This document shows positions 45,306 through 55,818 of a stretch of 64,000 nt of DNA, piece after piece. The stretch lies in the NCBI GenBank assembly GCA_035704905.1, contig DASSWN010000005.1:3058-67057 (forward strand), written 5' to 3'. Numbering within the stretch: the first letter of the stretch is position 1; every line of letters starts with the position of its first letter. The translations under genes were made by a program, and so were the position numbers. Source of the stretch: DASSWG01 sp035704905. GTDB taxonomy: Bacteria; Bacteroidota; Bacteroidia; Flavobacteriales; Flavobacteriaceae. The notes under the pieces are model-generated. The model searched no databases and was not told the origin of the DNA. It saw nothing but the letters and a program-made list of their open reading frames with translations.

Positions 45306-45341
45306 GAGGATTCGTTTTCTAAATTATTGTCGATAGTTGAA

Positions 45342-45827
45342 TTATTCCAACTGCAATTCCATTAAATATCCCAGTTCCAAACCGAGGCTATCCACGATAC
45401 CGGCGTTCACTTCCAACACATATTTTGCCGGAACCTCGGAAGGCAACGGTGTTTCATTGAAAGGTTCGGTGTTTTCGTTAAAATCGACAATTTTTCCTTC
45501 GTCATCAATATAGATCAAATCTAATGGAATGTAGGTGTTTTTCATATAAAAGCCATAACGTGGGCGTTCATCCGGATAAACGAAGAGCATTCCTTGGTTG
45601 GGTTCCATCGATTTTCGGTACATCAGACCCGTTTGTTGCTCGTAGGACGATTTCGCGATTTCAACCTCAAAAACCGAAATGATTTCCCCTTCGGTATTTT
45701 TAAAAGTTAATTCCCCTTCCTTCGTGAATGTGGGTTCCGCTGTTTGAATCGCTGATTCCGGATCGTCTTTGCATCCGGAAAATATTCCGAAGCTGATCAA
45801 AAAAATTAGGAAATAGTGCTTTTTCAT
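45342..45827 (-). CDS. DUF192 lipoprotein
   Basis: A 161-residue lipoprotein with lipobox FSGC (C at about residue 19). The DUF192 core has QQTGLMYRKSMEPNQGMLFVY, described here by its diagnostic GLMYRKSM and MLFVYP, and then YGFYMKNTYIPLDLIYID. Function is unknown. It lies 64 bases downstream of lgt, the enzyme that would acylate its cysteine, and is likely co-transcribed. Confidence 0.85.
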   Translation of the reverse strand: MKKHYFLIFLISFGIFSGCKDDPESAIQTAEPTFTKEGELTFKNTEGEIISVFEVEIAKSSYEQQTGLMYRKSMEPNQGMLFVYPDERPRYGFYMKNTYIPLDLIYIDDEGKIVDFNENTEPFNETPLPSEVPAKYVLEVNAGIVDSLGLELGYLMELQLE

Positions 45828-45891
45828 TTTGAATAGAAATTGTTTTAAAAAGTTTGAGCTTGCATGCATTATGCCAGAAACTTGAAAATGC

Positions 45892-46707
45892 TTACTCAAC
45901 TTTCTTTGCACGTACGAGCAAATAAATTCCGATTATAATAAACGGAATGCTCAACCATTGCCCGGTATTAATCGCCCAATCGCTGCGATCTTCGACTTGG
46001 GCTTTTTTAATGAATTCAATTAGAAACCGCACGGTCCACAAAAGAATAAGGAATAAACCGAAAATATAGCCGAGAAGCTGCCGTTTGTCGGTTTTCCAAT
46101 AAAGAATCCAGATGATAATGAAAGTCAACAAATACCCGAAAGCTTCGTATAATTGTGCCGGATGCCGCGGAAAATTTTCGCCCAATTGAACAAAAATAAC
46201 CCCAAAATCGCTCTGTGTCGGTTTCCCCACGATTTCTGAGTTGAAGAAATTGCCAATCCGGACAAACATTCCACCAATAGCTACCGGCATGGTAATACGG
46301 TCCAAAATCCACAAAATATTTTTTTTCAAAACCCTTTTACTATAAAGGTACATAGCCACTACAATACCGATTGCCGCGCCGTGACTTGCCAAACCTCGAA
46401 ACCCGGTGAATTTGAATTCCGGTACAAATTGCATGGGCAAAATAATGGAAAGGGGATCTTCGGTGAAAAGTTCGGGTTGGTAGAAAATCACGTGGCCCAA
46501 TCGCGCGCCCACGAGCGTGGCGATTACCGTATACATGAACAACGGATCGAGTTTTTCCTCTGGGATTCCTTCATATTTGTACACCTTTTTCATAATGAAA
46601 TAGCCCAATGTAAAAGCAATCAAAAACATGAGGCTATAATAGCGAACGGTGAAAAATCCGAGATCGATTCCCATCGAAGGGTCCCAAACAATAGCATTGA
46701 AGAGCAT
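45892..46707 (-). CDS. lgt: Prolipoprotein diacylglyceryl transferase
   Basis: Adds diacylglycerol from phosphatidylglycerol to the lipobox cysteine, the first step in lipoprotein maturation. The protein has 271 residues and seven membrane helices. The family signature reads VRIGNFFNSEIVGKPT, and the conserved histidine is in LASHGAAIG. Several substrates (YD-repeat protein, Omp28-like, DUF192 protein) are in this window. Confidence 0.95.
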   Translation of the reverse strand: MLFNAIVWDPSMGIDLGFFTVRYYSLMFLIAFTLGYFIMKKVYKYEGIPEEKLDPLFMYTVIATLVGARLGHVIFYQPELFTEDPLSIILPMQFVPEFKFTGFRGLASHGAAIGIVVAMYLYSKRVLKKNILWILDRITMPVAIGGMFVRIGNFFNSEIVGKPTQSDFGVIFVQLGENFPRHPAQLYEAFGYLLTFIIIWILYWKTDKRQLLGYIFGLFLILLWTVRFLIEFIKKAQVEDRSDWAINTGQWLSIPFIIIGIYLLVRAKKVE

Positions 46708-46801
46708 AGGAATGTTTTGAGCTTAAAAAATGTAAATATAAAGAATGCTGCTTAGTTTCGGTTCCATAATCTTTCAAAATTTATTCTGAAGTGCAGCACG
46801 C

Positions 46802-46831
46802 AATTTTGACAGTGTTTTGCTGTTCAAAATT
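46802..46831. promoter_or_regulatory. Inverted repeat in the lgt / TPR divergent spacer
   Basis: AATTTTGACAG (46802-46812) and CTGTTCAAAATT (46820-46831) are inverse complements except for one bulged base. Located between two divergent promoters, it could be a regulator site or part of an RNA hairpin. Confidence 0.4.
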
Positions 46832-46900
46832 TTCTTTTCGGATGTTTCAATATTAACATAATTATCACAGCATTCCCACGTTATTAAAATGAGATTCATT

Positions 46901-46908
46901 TATCTTTG
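46901..46908 (+). promoter_or_regulatory. -7 promoter box for the TPR gene
   Basis: TATCTTTG matches TAnnTTTG and ends 26 bases before ATG 46935. Confidence 0.6.
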
Positions 46909-46934
46909 GTCCCAACAAATTCAAAAATAGTTCG

Positions 46935-49900
46935 ATGCCGCGCCCCTCCCTTCTCCAAACTTTATTTTTGCTTTTTTCCACCGTCATTTTCGCACAACAA
47001 ACCGAAATGCAAACCTATGATTTGAAGGATTTCGATCGGGCTGTGGATTTATACAACCATCAGGAATACCGTGCCGCGCAACTGCTTTTCAAAGAAGTGA
47101 AAAACAATACGGAAAAATCTGAAGTGGAAGCCAATGCGGCCTATTATCAAGCAATTTGTGCCGTTCGTTTGGGACAGCCGGGCGCGGGTGAATTAATGGA
47201 GGATTTTGTCAAAAAATATCCCACGAGCACCAAACGGAATTCCGCGTATTCCGATGCCGCCAATTTTTATTTTCAACAGGGAAATTATCGCGATGCACAA
47301 ACATGGTTCGCCAAAGTCGATGAATTCATGCTTCCGCCCGCCGAGCGCGAAGAATACTATTTCAATTACGGCTATGTATTTTTCAAAAACAATGATTTTC
47401 CGAAAGCGGCCACGTATTTCAACAAAGTGAAAGATTCTGAAAAATATGGTTCCGAAGCGAAATATTACCTCGGATTTATGGCTTATTCAAAAGATGATTA
47501 TGAAGAAGCGACCGAAATTTTCGAGGAAGTGGAAGCCAAAGGGGAAGAAGGGAAAAACCTATCCTATTTTCAAAGCGACATGAATTTCAAGCAAGGAAAT
47601 TTTGAAAAAGCAGTTGCCTTGGCCAAAGAACAACTCCCGAAATCCAATATTCGCGAACGTTCACAACTCAACAAAATAATTGGCGAAAGTTATTTCAATC
47701 TCGAAAATTACGCCGAAGCAATTCCATATTTGAAGGAATATAAAGGCGAACGAGGAAAATGGAGCAACACGGATTATTATCAGTTGGGTTATTCCTATTT
47801 CAAATTGGGCGATTATGAAAATGCTGTTTCAGAATTCAACAAAATTATAAGCGGTCAAAACTCGGTTGCGCAAAATGCCTATTATCACTTGGCGCAAAGT
47901 TATTTGGAAATGGGTCAAAAACAGCAAGCTTTGAATGCTTTCAAAAATGCTTCCGAAATGGATTTTGACGCGCGCATCAAGGAGGGGGCGGCCTTGAACT
48001 ATGCAAAACTGAGTTATGAAATTGGGAACAGTTATGAAAGTGTGCCAAAAGTCCTTTCCGATTTTTTGAAGGAATTCCCTTATTCGCCGGCCAAGGAAGA
48101 AATTCATTCCTTGCTGATCGATTCTTATATTTCTTCTAAAAATTATGAAGCCGCGATGGATTTATTGGAAGAAAGTTACCTCCCGGAAGACCGAAAAGCC
48201 TTTCAAAAAGTAGCTTTTTTATACGGAATTGAATTCTACAACCAAGAAAATTATCAAAAAGCCCTCGAAAATTTCGACAAATCCCTGACTGCCAAAGTCG
48301 ATCCGGATTATACTGCTTTGGCAACTTTTTGGAAAGCGGAAAGCAATTATAACCTAACCAATTTTCAGGCTGCGTTAAACGGGTATAAAGCATTCAAAGC
48401 TTTGCCGGCGGCCAAAGGACTCGACGAAATTAAAAATATTGGGTATAATCTTGGTTATGCGCAGTTCAAATTGAAGAATTATACGGAATCGATTGCGGCT
48501 TTTTCGAATTATATTTCAAAAGCCGACATTCCGACAGCAATGAAAAACGATGCGTATTTGCGTTTGGGGGACAGCTATTTTGTTACCAGCGATTATTGGA
48601 AAGCGATGGAAGCGTATAATCAAGCAATCGCAATGGATGAATTCAAAAACGATTATGCCTATTTTCAAAAAGCCCTAAGCTATGGTTTTGTGGGGAAAAA
48701 CGACAGTAAAATTGACGCATTGAATTCTTTTCTGAGCAAATTTTCGAATTCCATTTACCGCGACGATGCATATTATGAATTGGGAAATACGCTCGTGGCC
48801 GAAAATAATAGTGATGCGGGGTTGCAGGCATATCAAAATTTGGTGCAAACGGTTCCCGGAAGTTCATTTGTTTCCAAATCTTTGTTGAAGCAGGGCTTGG
48901 TTTATTACAACAACGACCATCCTGAAAAAGCCTTGGAAAAGTTCAAACAAGTCGTTGCCGATTATCCCAATACCGAAGAAGCGCTTCAGGCCGTTCAAAC
49001 CGCACGTATTGTGTATATTGATTTGGGAAGAACGGACGAATATGCCACTTGGGTTTCCAATCTTGATTTTGTGAATATCACCGATGTGGATATTGACAAT
49101 ACTAGTTTTGAAGCTGCCGAAAAACAGTTTGTTGAGAACAATGACGCAGCGGCAATACGCGGTTTTCAAAAATATCTAAAAGAATTTCCAAATGGCCTGC
49201 ATGCCACCGAAAGCCATTTCTATTTGGGACAGCTATTGTTTCAAACTGAAAAACATGAGGAAAGCCTCCCGCATTTTAAGTATGTGGCTTCCCAGCCGCG
49301 AAACGCCTTTTCGGAAAGGGCTTTGGCGCGTCTTTCGCAAATTTACCTGGAAAATCGCAATTATTCCGAAGCAATTCCCGTTCTGCAACAATTGGAGACA
49401 ATTGCTGAATTTCCGCAGAATATCATCTTTGCCCAATCAAATTTGATGAAGTCCTATTACAATCAAGGAGATTACCAACAAACCGTTTCCTATGCCGAAA
49501 AAGTGCTTGCGAACCCCAAAATTGAAATCGGGGTGAAAAATGATGCGCAATTGTATATCGCTCGTTCGGCCATTAAAACCGGTAATGAAACCCGTGCGAA
49601 AAAGGCCTACGCCGAGGTTCTAAAAACCGCAAATGGCGCTTTAGGGGCGGAAGCCTTGTATTATGATGCCTATTTTAAAAGGAAAGAAAAGAAATACGAA
49701 GCCTCAAACGCGGCGGTGCAGCAGTTGGCAAAAGATTTTTCGGGTTATAAATTATACGGGGCGAAGGGACTGGTTTTAATGGCGCTGAATTTTTATGATC
49801 TCGGCGATGCATACCAAGCGACTTATATTTTGGAAACGATCATTAAAAATTTCAGGGATTATCCTGAAGTGGTGCAAAAAGCGCAAGCCGAACTGGCGCG

Positions 49901-49955
49901 CATCAAAGAAATTGAATCACAAACGAATTCGTCGGTGGAAACCAACAAAAATTAA
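46935..49955 (+). CDS. Large exported tetratricopeptide-repeat protein
   Basis: A 1006-residue periplasmic or surface protein. The signal peptide is residues 1-21 (ends VIFAQ). Nearly the whole remainder is TPR-type helices, roughly two dozen units, for example YYFNYGYVFFKNNDFPKAA and DYYQLGYSYFKLGDYENAV, with the 34-residue spacing. It most likely acts as a scaffold. A beta-barrel gene follows 44 bases downstream on the same strand and is probably its partner. The specific function is unknown. Confidence 0.88.
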   Translation: MPRPSLLQTLFLLFSTVIFAQQTEMQTYDLKDFDRAVDLYNHQEYRAAQLLFKEVKNNTEKSEVEANAAYYQAICAVRLGQPGAGELMEDFVKKYPTSTKRNSAYSDAANFYFQQGNYRDAQTWFAKVDEFMLPPAEREEYYFNYGYVFFKNNDFPKAATYFNKVKDSEKYGSEAKYYLGFMAYSKDDYEEATEIFEEVEAKGEEGKNLSYFQSDMNFKQGNFEKAVALAKEQLPKSNIRERSQLNKIIGESYFNLENYAEAIPYLKEYKGERGKWSNTDYYQLGYSYFKLGDYENAVSEFNKIISGQNSVAQNAYYHLAQSYLEMGQKQQALNAFKNASEMDFDARIKEGAALNYAKLSYEIGNSYESVPKVLSDFLKEFPYSPAKEEIHSLLIDSYISSKNYEAAMDLLEESYLPEDRKAFQKVAFLYGIEFYNQENYQKALENFDKSLTAKVDPDYTALATFWKAESNYNLTNFQAALNGYKAFKALPAAKGLDEIKNIGYNLGYAQFKLKNYTESIAAFSNYISKADIPTAMKNDAYLRLGDSYFVTSDYWKAMEAYNQAIAMDEFKNDYAYFQKALSYGFVGKNDSKIDALNSFLSKFSNSIYRDDAYYELGNTLVAENNSDAGLQAYQNLVQTVPGSSFVSKSLLKQGLVYYNNDHPEKALEKFKQVVADYPNTEEALQAVQTARIVYIDLGRTDEYATWVSNLDFVNITDVDIDNTSFEAAEKQFVENNDAAAIRGFQKYLKEFPNGLHATESHFYLGQLLFQTEKHEESLPHFKYVASQPRNAFSERALARLSQIYLENRNYSEAIPVLQQLETIAEFPQNIIFAQSNLMKSYYNQGDYQQTVSYAEKVLANPKIEIGVKNDAQLYIARSAIKTGNETRAKKAYAEVLKTANGALGAEALYYDAYFKRKEKKYEASNAAVQQLAKDFSGYKLYGAKGLVLMALNFYDLGDAYQATYILETIIKNFRDYPEVVQKAQAELARIKEIESQTNSSVETNKN

Positions 49956-49999
49956 TTAACCCATTCCGAAACCGGATAAAAAAATCAAAAGCTTTTTAT

Positions 50000-51712
50000 A
50001 TGAGTTTTTCACTTAAAAATGGAATTGCAGCATTGTTTGTTCTAAGCTCGGGTTTACTTTATGCACAAGACAATCCTTTGCCGACCGAACATTTGATAAT
50101 CATAAAACCCTATTCCCCGACTTTGAGCGATGCTTCAAAGATGAAACAAGTTCCCACGATTGGCGATTCATTGACGAGCGCGAAAATCGAACCGGAATAT
50201 TCCGTGGTAAGCGTGCCGGTGGCTTCCACATTTGTGCCGGAAAAAGGAAAAGCAGCCTCGGTAAAAACCAGCCCTGGAGAATATTTGTACGATAATTATG
50301 CTGTGCTCGGGTTTGGGAATTATACCCGAATTCTTGGGGAGTTATATAGCAATTTTCAATTCAACGATTATCAAAACCTCTCGCTTTTTCTCATCCATAA
50401 TTCAACTCAAGGCGGAATCGATGGGATATTGTTGGATGATAAATATTACGACACGAAATTAGGTGTGAATTTTTCGTCCAATGACCGCTATTATTCTTGG
50501 GGATTGAAACTGGATGCGCAACATCAACTGGTGAATTGGTACGGCGCAGAAGGTGTTTTGACTTCTGCAGACGCAAATTTGATCGATCCGCAGCAAAATT
50601 ATTATGGGATTTCCCTCGGTGGAAATATTGAATATTATGAAGGACTTTTCGATGCGGCCGAATTGACTTACCGCTATTTTGGCGATGCTTATGGCAGCAT
50701 GGAAAACCATCTTCGAATCGCACCAAAATTGGGAGTTCCCGTGGGTGATCAAACTATTTCATTGAATTTGTTCGCCGATTATGTTGGGGGCAGTTTTGAA
50801 CAAAGTTTTGGCTCGGAAGCAGGAATAAAATATGGAAATCTCAACCTCGGCGCTCATCCGTCTTTATTGGTGAACGGAGATAATTTTAGTGTTGATTTGG
50901 GTGCGGAAGTGGTTTATGCAATGGATATGGAGAATGAAGAAAATGAATTTTTCATTTATCCCAAAATGGAAGCCAGTTACCGAATCGCAGATGGTTACTT
51001 TGTCCCGTATGCCGGTGTCGATGGCGGATTGGAACAAAACACCTATTACCATTTCGCACAGGAAAACCCGTTTGTTTCCCCTACTTTGTTTATTGCCCCC
51101 ACCAGCCATATTTACAGTGCATATTTGGGCGCAAAAGGAAAGTTTACCGAAACAGTGGGTTATAATTTTAAAGCTTCCTACGGAAAAGATGAAAACAAAG
51201 CATTTTTCATGAGCAATCAGTTTGTTTTTAGTGCAACTGAAAATTATCAGCACGGAAATTCTTTCGGGGTTGTTTACGACGATATGAATATTTTGGGAAT
51301 GCACGGTGAATTGAATGCGACCATGAACGATAAACTTCAGTTGCGGTTGAATGCTTCTTATTTTAATTATGAAACCGAAACACTACCCGAAGCATGGAAT
51401 TTGCCGGAATTCAAAGCTTCATTGAACGGGAACTATCAAATTACCGAAAAATGGTCTGCAGGGGCTAATTTCTTTTTTGTGGGTGAAAGAAAAGAGTTGG
51501 AAGTTATGCGAGATGGTATTGTTGCGCCATCGATTTTGACTTTAGATAGTTATTTCGATATGAATCTGCATGTCGGTTATCAATTCAACGATCAATTATC
51601 AGCTTTTGTGAAAGGCAATAATTTGCTCGGTGAAAATTATGAACGATGGAACAATTTCCCGGTGCTGGGAACCCAAGTGATGGGTGGTGTAACCTATAAA
51701 TTCGACTGGTAA
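50000..51712 (+). CDS. TonB-receptor-like beta-barrel protein lacking a plug
   Basis: A 570-residue exported protein: signal peptide 1-22 (ends LLYAQ), a polar segment to about 90, then beta strands to the end. The C-terminal part (LSAFVKGNNLLGENYERW ... YKFDW) is as in TonB-dependent receptors, but no plug-domain motif is seen. It follows the TPR gene closely and is presumably co-expressed. It could be a TPR-assisted outer-membrane barrel; the cargo is unknown. Confidence 0.8.
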   Translation: MSFSLKNGIAALFVLSSGLLYAQDNPLPTEHLIIIKPYSPTLSDASKMKQVPTIGDSLTSAKIEPEYSVVSVPVASTFVPEKGKAASVKTSPGEYLYDNYAVLGFGNYTRILGELYSNFQFNDYQNLSLFLIHNSTQGGIDGILLDDKYYDTKLGVNFSSNDRYYSWGLKLDAQHQLVNWYGAEGVLTSADANLIDPQQNYYGISLGGNIEYYEGLFDAAELTYRYFGDAYGSMENHLRIAPKLGVPVGDQTISLNLFADYVGGSFEQSFGSEAGIKYGNLNLGAHPSLLVNGDNFSVDLGAEVVYAMDMENEENEFFIYPKMEASYRIADGYFVPYAGVDGGLEQNTYYHFAQENPFVSPTLFIAPTSHIYSAYLGAKGKFTETVGYNFKASYGKDENKAFFMSNQFVFSATENYQHGNSFGVVYDDMNILGMHGELNATMNDKLQLRLNASYFNYETETLPEAWNLPEFKASLNGNYQITEKWSAGANFFFVGERKELEVMRDGIVAPSILTLDSYFDMNLHVGYQFNDQLSAFVKGNNLLGENYERWNNFPVLGTQVMGGVTYKFDW

Positions 51713-51756
51713 AAAATCACCAGGGAAACGGAGTCTTCCGTTCATAAACTTGCATA

Positions 51757-54700
51757 TCAATAACGTGTCAAAGTAAAATGTGATTTAAAGATGTGGGTTT
51801 TTCCATCTTGTATAAATTCCACTTTAAACCAATAATCGTCAGATGGCATAGGCCTTCCGTTGTAAAGTCCATTCCAGCCTTCCTGTTGGGGGGTCAAAAC
51901 GCTTAGTAATTTCCCATAACGGTCGAAAATATGAATTTTTGCTTCCGGATGTTTTTGTAAATCCCGAATGTTCCAAGTTTCGTTGTGGCCATCGCCGTTG
52001 GGCGTGAAAAATTTCGGATGCTTGATGACTTCAACCTCCAAAATGGTTTCGCCACAATTTCCGAAAAGCCCGCGAATTGTTATGGTATGAAAACCTGATT
52101 CCACATCATAAAATTCATTGTCATGATGAAAATTGCCGTTGTCCAATTGATATTCATAAATCCCGATTCCATCTTCAATTTTGACCGTAATTACGGCAAT
52201 TTCCAAAAAAGGCTGTGAAACTTCGGCAGAAGCAATAGCCGTAGCCGATTCTAAGACTTCCACCGTGGTGGGTGCATAATTGCAATCTGCGCCAGTTTCA
52301 GGATTCAATTTAATAGTTTCAACCGTATAAATGCCCGGTTCAAAAGCTTCGAATTCCGGCCCCGAAAATACGAGAGAATCCTGAAAATACCAGTTTACGG
52401 TAAATTCCGAAGGATCCAATCCGGAATTCAAATAAGCCGGGGTTTCGACTTCACCGGTTTGCAAGTTTCTGCAGAGATAACCGCCTTCAACTTCCAAATT
52501 TAAAAGCGAATAGATTCGCAGCGTAAACTTCGTTTGTGAATCGCAGTTTATATTGTCAAACGCGCTTGCATAGACATAAATGGAATAGGTTCCGGGTTGG
52601 GTAATGATGTGATTTTCGATTTCGTTTTGACCATTCGGTTCCCAGTAATAGGCCACATTGTAAAATTCTTGTGATAATTCCGGTAGTGTATAGCTTCCGC
52701 AGCTTTCCACATCGGGAAAGAACGGAAGGTTCGGGGTTTCGGAAATATTCACGAAGAAACTGTCTTCGCTCGTGCAAATAAATCGTTCCCCATTTTCGGC
52801 ATAAACGAAAATTTCGGTATCGGAAGTTATGACATCGCCCGCCTCGAGCATTTCGCCTTGTCCGTCAGATTGCGTATAATAATTCCCGAAAAATAATTGG
52901 GGCACAATATATTCGTCACAAATTGTAACGTCTTCAAAAGTTCCAACATCGATTCCATCAAAATAGATAGTGAATTCATCTTGGTTGAAACATGCAGGAA
53001 AATCGGGGTAAGCGCTATAAATGTAAAGCGTTTGATTTTCGGTAATAACTGTTCCTGCGGAAAGCGGCGTCCCATTTCCACCCGGTTCCGAATAATAAGA
53101 GCCGTTTTCGAGAATTGGCAGCATATAGTCGGAGCAAGTGTGAATATCGGTGAAATGATCTACCTCGGGCAATGGCCTTATTTCAACAAAAAAACTGGTT
53201 TGATCGAAACAGTTTTCGAATGTATTGTAAATATAAACGGTTTGTGAATTTTCAATAAAATCGCCGGGGAACAATTGATTTCCAGTTGCTTCCGACCCCG
53301 TAAAATAAGATCCGTTCACCAATGGTGGCAATTCATAGAAATCGCCTTCACATAACAGCACATCTTCCAACTGATCAACCTCAATATGGGTTATATCAAT
53401 ATGAAAAGAAAGATTTTCCGCGCAATTTGGTTGTGTGGTCGTTTCGACATAGAAATAAATTGTTTGGCTGGAGTCGATGATCGTTCCCTCCGGGATTTGT
53501 TGTCCCTGGCCCAAAGCTTCCGTAAAATAACCCCCCACTTCCAAAGCTGGCAATGTGTAGGTTCCGCAGGCGTCAATGTCCGAAAATTCGGGAATGATAC
53601 TGACGTGAAAAACCGATTGGTTGGAGCAAACAGAATCATCTTCAAAAATATAAATATCCTGCGAAGAGGTAATCACATCGTTGGCGTTCAATTGCAGCCC
53701 ATTTCCATTTTCTTGGCTAAAATAATTGCCAGTGGTTAGAGCCGGAAGAATATATTGGCCACACGTGATTACATCGCCCAAATCATCTACTGCCGGCAGA
53801 TTGGAAATTACAACATCGAAAGCTTCATCACGGCAAATTTCACCATCTAATTCGGCATAATAATAAATGGTTTGGCTGCTGTTCAAGACAGTTCCGGGTG
53901 GAAGTAAAACGCCACCGCCCAATGGTCCGCCGGAACTGGTATAAAACGATCCGAGTGGTGGGAGTGGGATAAGAAATTCGCCACAAAAAGGCCCGCCAAT
54001 TTCGTAATCTGAAGCCAAAAAAACATTAAAATTGGATTGGTTGATGCAACCAAATTCATTGGGGCCGTTGAAAATATAATACGTGCCGGATTCTTCGATA
54101 ATATCCCCGGCAAATAGTGGAATTCCCGTACCGTTCGAACCGGTATAATAATTTCCGTTTTCAATTGGCGGCAATTCGAAAGACGAACATTCCACAACGT
54201 TCGGAATGCTGTCAACTATTGGTTCGGGCCGAACAATGACTTCAAAACTAACGATATCATAGCAATTTGGGTTTAGGGAGTCTTGCATGCGTACCCAAAT
54301 CGTGACCGGGTCAAAATTGTCGGGCAACATAAAAGAAATAGGAATGGCACTGATACCGAGTTCTGCATCATTTTCCGAAAGAAAAAAATAGAAATTGAAA
54401 TTATCCTGATTCAAACCGTTCAATATTTGGGGAATGGTTTCTTCCAAATTCACCGAAGCAGCCATGGATTCGCAAATTTCCATATCGTCAGGCGTGGTCG
54501 CCTCAGGCATAATACTTACGACCAAATCAACCGTATAAAAACTGTTGCAGGTGTTTCCGGTTTGTTGGTTGTGTAGTTTAATGAAAATACTTTCCCCGCC
54601 AGGACTTTCATATTGGGTCAAATCGCCATTGGGAATAGGGTTTTCAGCGTCTATATCCGCCAAAGAAGCGTAATAAATTAAATCATAAATTGAATCATCC

Positions 54701-55818
54701 AAGCCCAAATCGGTTGCATCGAGATTCGTCAAGTCAAAAAATTCATTTTCTTCTTCCGTATCGCAGGTTACGAGATCGGGCGGGGTTTGCACCATCAAAT
54801 CCGAAAAAAGTATTTCATCGCCAAAGGAACATGCGGTATTTGCCCGGAGAACCGAAACACCATAATGTCCTGGTTCGTTAACGCTAAGGGAATTTCCCGT
54901 TTCGCCAACAAGGATTTCGCCATTCTTGGTCCAAGTATGCAGATAAAGCAATGGATTCAAATTGGTTTCCAGCACCTGTACATCGCCATCACAAATCATT
55001 TGATCTTCGCCCAAATTCAAACTAGTGGAAAAACTTCCGGCAGCCAAAAAGATAGCCGAGTCGTAAAGTGCATCTTGCGAATCGCCTATCACCAATCGAA
55101 TTTTATAAGGGTTTCCCACAATTACTTCGGAAGAAGCGTTCAAAACCACTGTATGGCCACGCATATTGATGGTGGATTCGGAGGGGTTGTCGACATTGTA
55201 AGTGGAAAAAAGCTCGGGACTATCAGATTGGCAAGAAGGATTATAAAGATTGTCTTTAATGTTCCGAACAGAAACCGGTTCGCCTGTCGCAGGTATGACG
55301 GCCAAATTTATCGTGTTTCCGGTAATTAAATCGGTGAGCAGAAATGCAAATATATCGCTGGAAACGCATTGCCACGCTCCGTATTCATTGGAAGCAAAAA
55401 GAAAATCGAAACTAAAACTGCTCGAAAGCGGAATGAATTCAAAATCCATATAAGCAACATCGGTGATGATGGGCGATTGGCCTGAATCAAGGTTCAACTG
55501 TTCCAAAAATGCATCGCCATTATTGTTCAATTGGCTGCTTAAGTTGGAATCGGTGTACGTGCCTTCGGAAAATTCAGCTTCGCCACTCCGAATGATAATT
55601 CCTTCGGAAATAGGAAAATCACCGCCCTGATTATTAAAATAAGCAACAGATTGATTCGAAGAAATGTTTATATTGGAAACTTCCAAACAGGAACTTTCCA
55701 ACAAAATGTTCACCAGTTCAGAAGAAGAAAACAAATCATCCTCAATGGAAACGCTTTGCGAAAAACCGGCATTTGCGGCCAACAACAAAAAGAAATAAAT
55801 CAACTTCTTGGGGGACAT
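51757..55818 (-). CDS. Giant T9SS type B cargo with repeat array
   Basis: A 1353-residue secreted protein. Signal peptide about 1-20 (ends GFSQ). The N-terminal about 250 residues resemble a choice-of-anchor L domain (FLFASNEYGAWQC). After a linker, eight tandem repeats of about 70 residues cover roughly 536-1101, each with the pattern Cys..LP.L..G.Y(Y/F)(T/S)....G.G..L..G..I..(S/D)..(I/L)Y(I/V). The last about 80 residues are a type B (CHU_C) sorting domain (FFTPNGDGHNETWNIRD, RYGKLL, GWNGLYNG). Likely adhesive or gliding-related (inference). The frame extends to 55866, but ATG 55818 gives the proper signal peptide. Confidence 0.9.
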   Translation of the reverse strand: MSPKKLIYFFLLLAANAGFSQSVSIEDDLFSSSELVNILLESSCLEVSNINISSNQSVAYFNNQGGDFPISEGIIIRSGEAEFSEGTYTDSNLSSQLNNNGDAFLEQLNLDSGQSPIITDVAYMDFEFIPLSSSFSFDFLFASNEYGAWQCVSSDIFAFLLTDLITGNTINLAVIPATGEPVSVRNIKDNLYNPSCQSDSPELFSTYNVDNPSESTINMRGHTVVLNASSEVIVGNPYKIRLVIGDSQDALYDSAIFLAAGSFSTSLNLGEDQMICDGDVQVLETNLNPLLYLHTWTKNGEILVGETGNSLSVNEPGHYGVSVLRANTACSFGDEILFSDLMVQTPPDLVTCDTEEENEFFDLTNLDATDLGLDDSIYDLIYYASLADIDAENPIPNGDLTQYESPGGESIFIKLHNQQTGNTCNSFYTVDLVVSIMPEATTPDDMEICESMAASVNLEETIPQILNGLNQDNFNFYFFLSENDAELGISAIPISFMLPDNFDPVTIWVRMQDSLNPNCYDIVSFEVIVRPEPIVDSIPNVVECSSFELPPIENGNYYTGSNGTGIPLFAGDIIEESGTYYIFNGPNEFGCINQSNFNVFLASDYEIGGPFCGEFLIPLPPLGSFYTSSGGPLGGGVLLPPGTVLNSSQTIYYYAELDGEICRDEAFDVVISNLPAVDDLGDVITCGQYILPALTTGNYFSQENGNGLQLNANDVITSSQDIYIFEDDSVCSNQSVFHVSIIPEFSDIDACGTYTLPALEVGGYFTEALGQGQQIPEGTIIDSSQTIYFYVETTTQPNCAENLSFHIDITHIEVDQLEDVLLCEGDFYELPPLVNGSYFTGSEATGNQLFPGDFIENSQTVYIYNTFENCFDQTSFFVEIRPLPEVDHFTDIHTCSDYMLPILENGSYYSEPGGNGTPLSAGTVITENQTLYIYSAYPDFPACFNQDEFTIYFDGIDVGTFEDVTICDEYIVPQLFFGNYYTQSDGQGEMLEAGDVITSDTEIFVYAENGERFICTSEDSFFVNISETPNLPFFPDVESCGSYTLPELSQEFYNVAYYWEPNGQNEIENHIITQPGTYSIYVYASAFDNINCDSQTKFTLRIYSLLNLEVEGGYLCRNLQTGEVETPAYLNSGLDPSEFTVNWYFQDSLVFSGPEFEAFEPGIYTVETIKLNPETGADCNYAPTTVEVLESATAIASAEVSQPFLEIAVITVKIEDGIGIYEYQLDNGNFHHDNEFYDVESGFHTITIRGLFGNCGETILEVEVIKHPKFFTPNGDGHNETWNIRDLQKHPEAKIHIFDRYGKLLSVLTPQQEGWNGLYNGRPMPSDDYWFKVEFIQDGKTHIFKSHFTLTRY

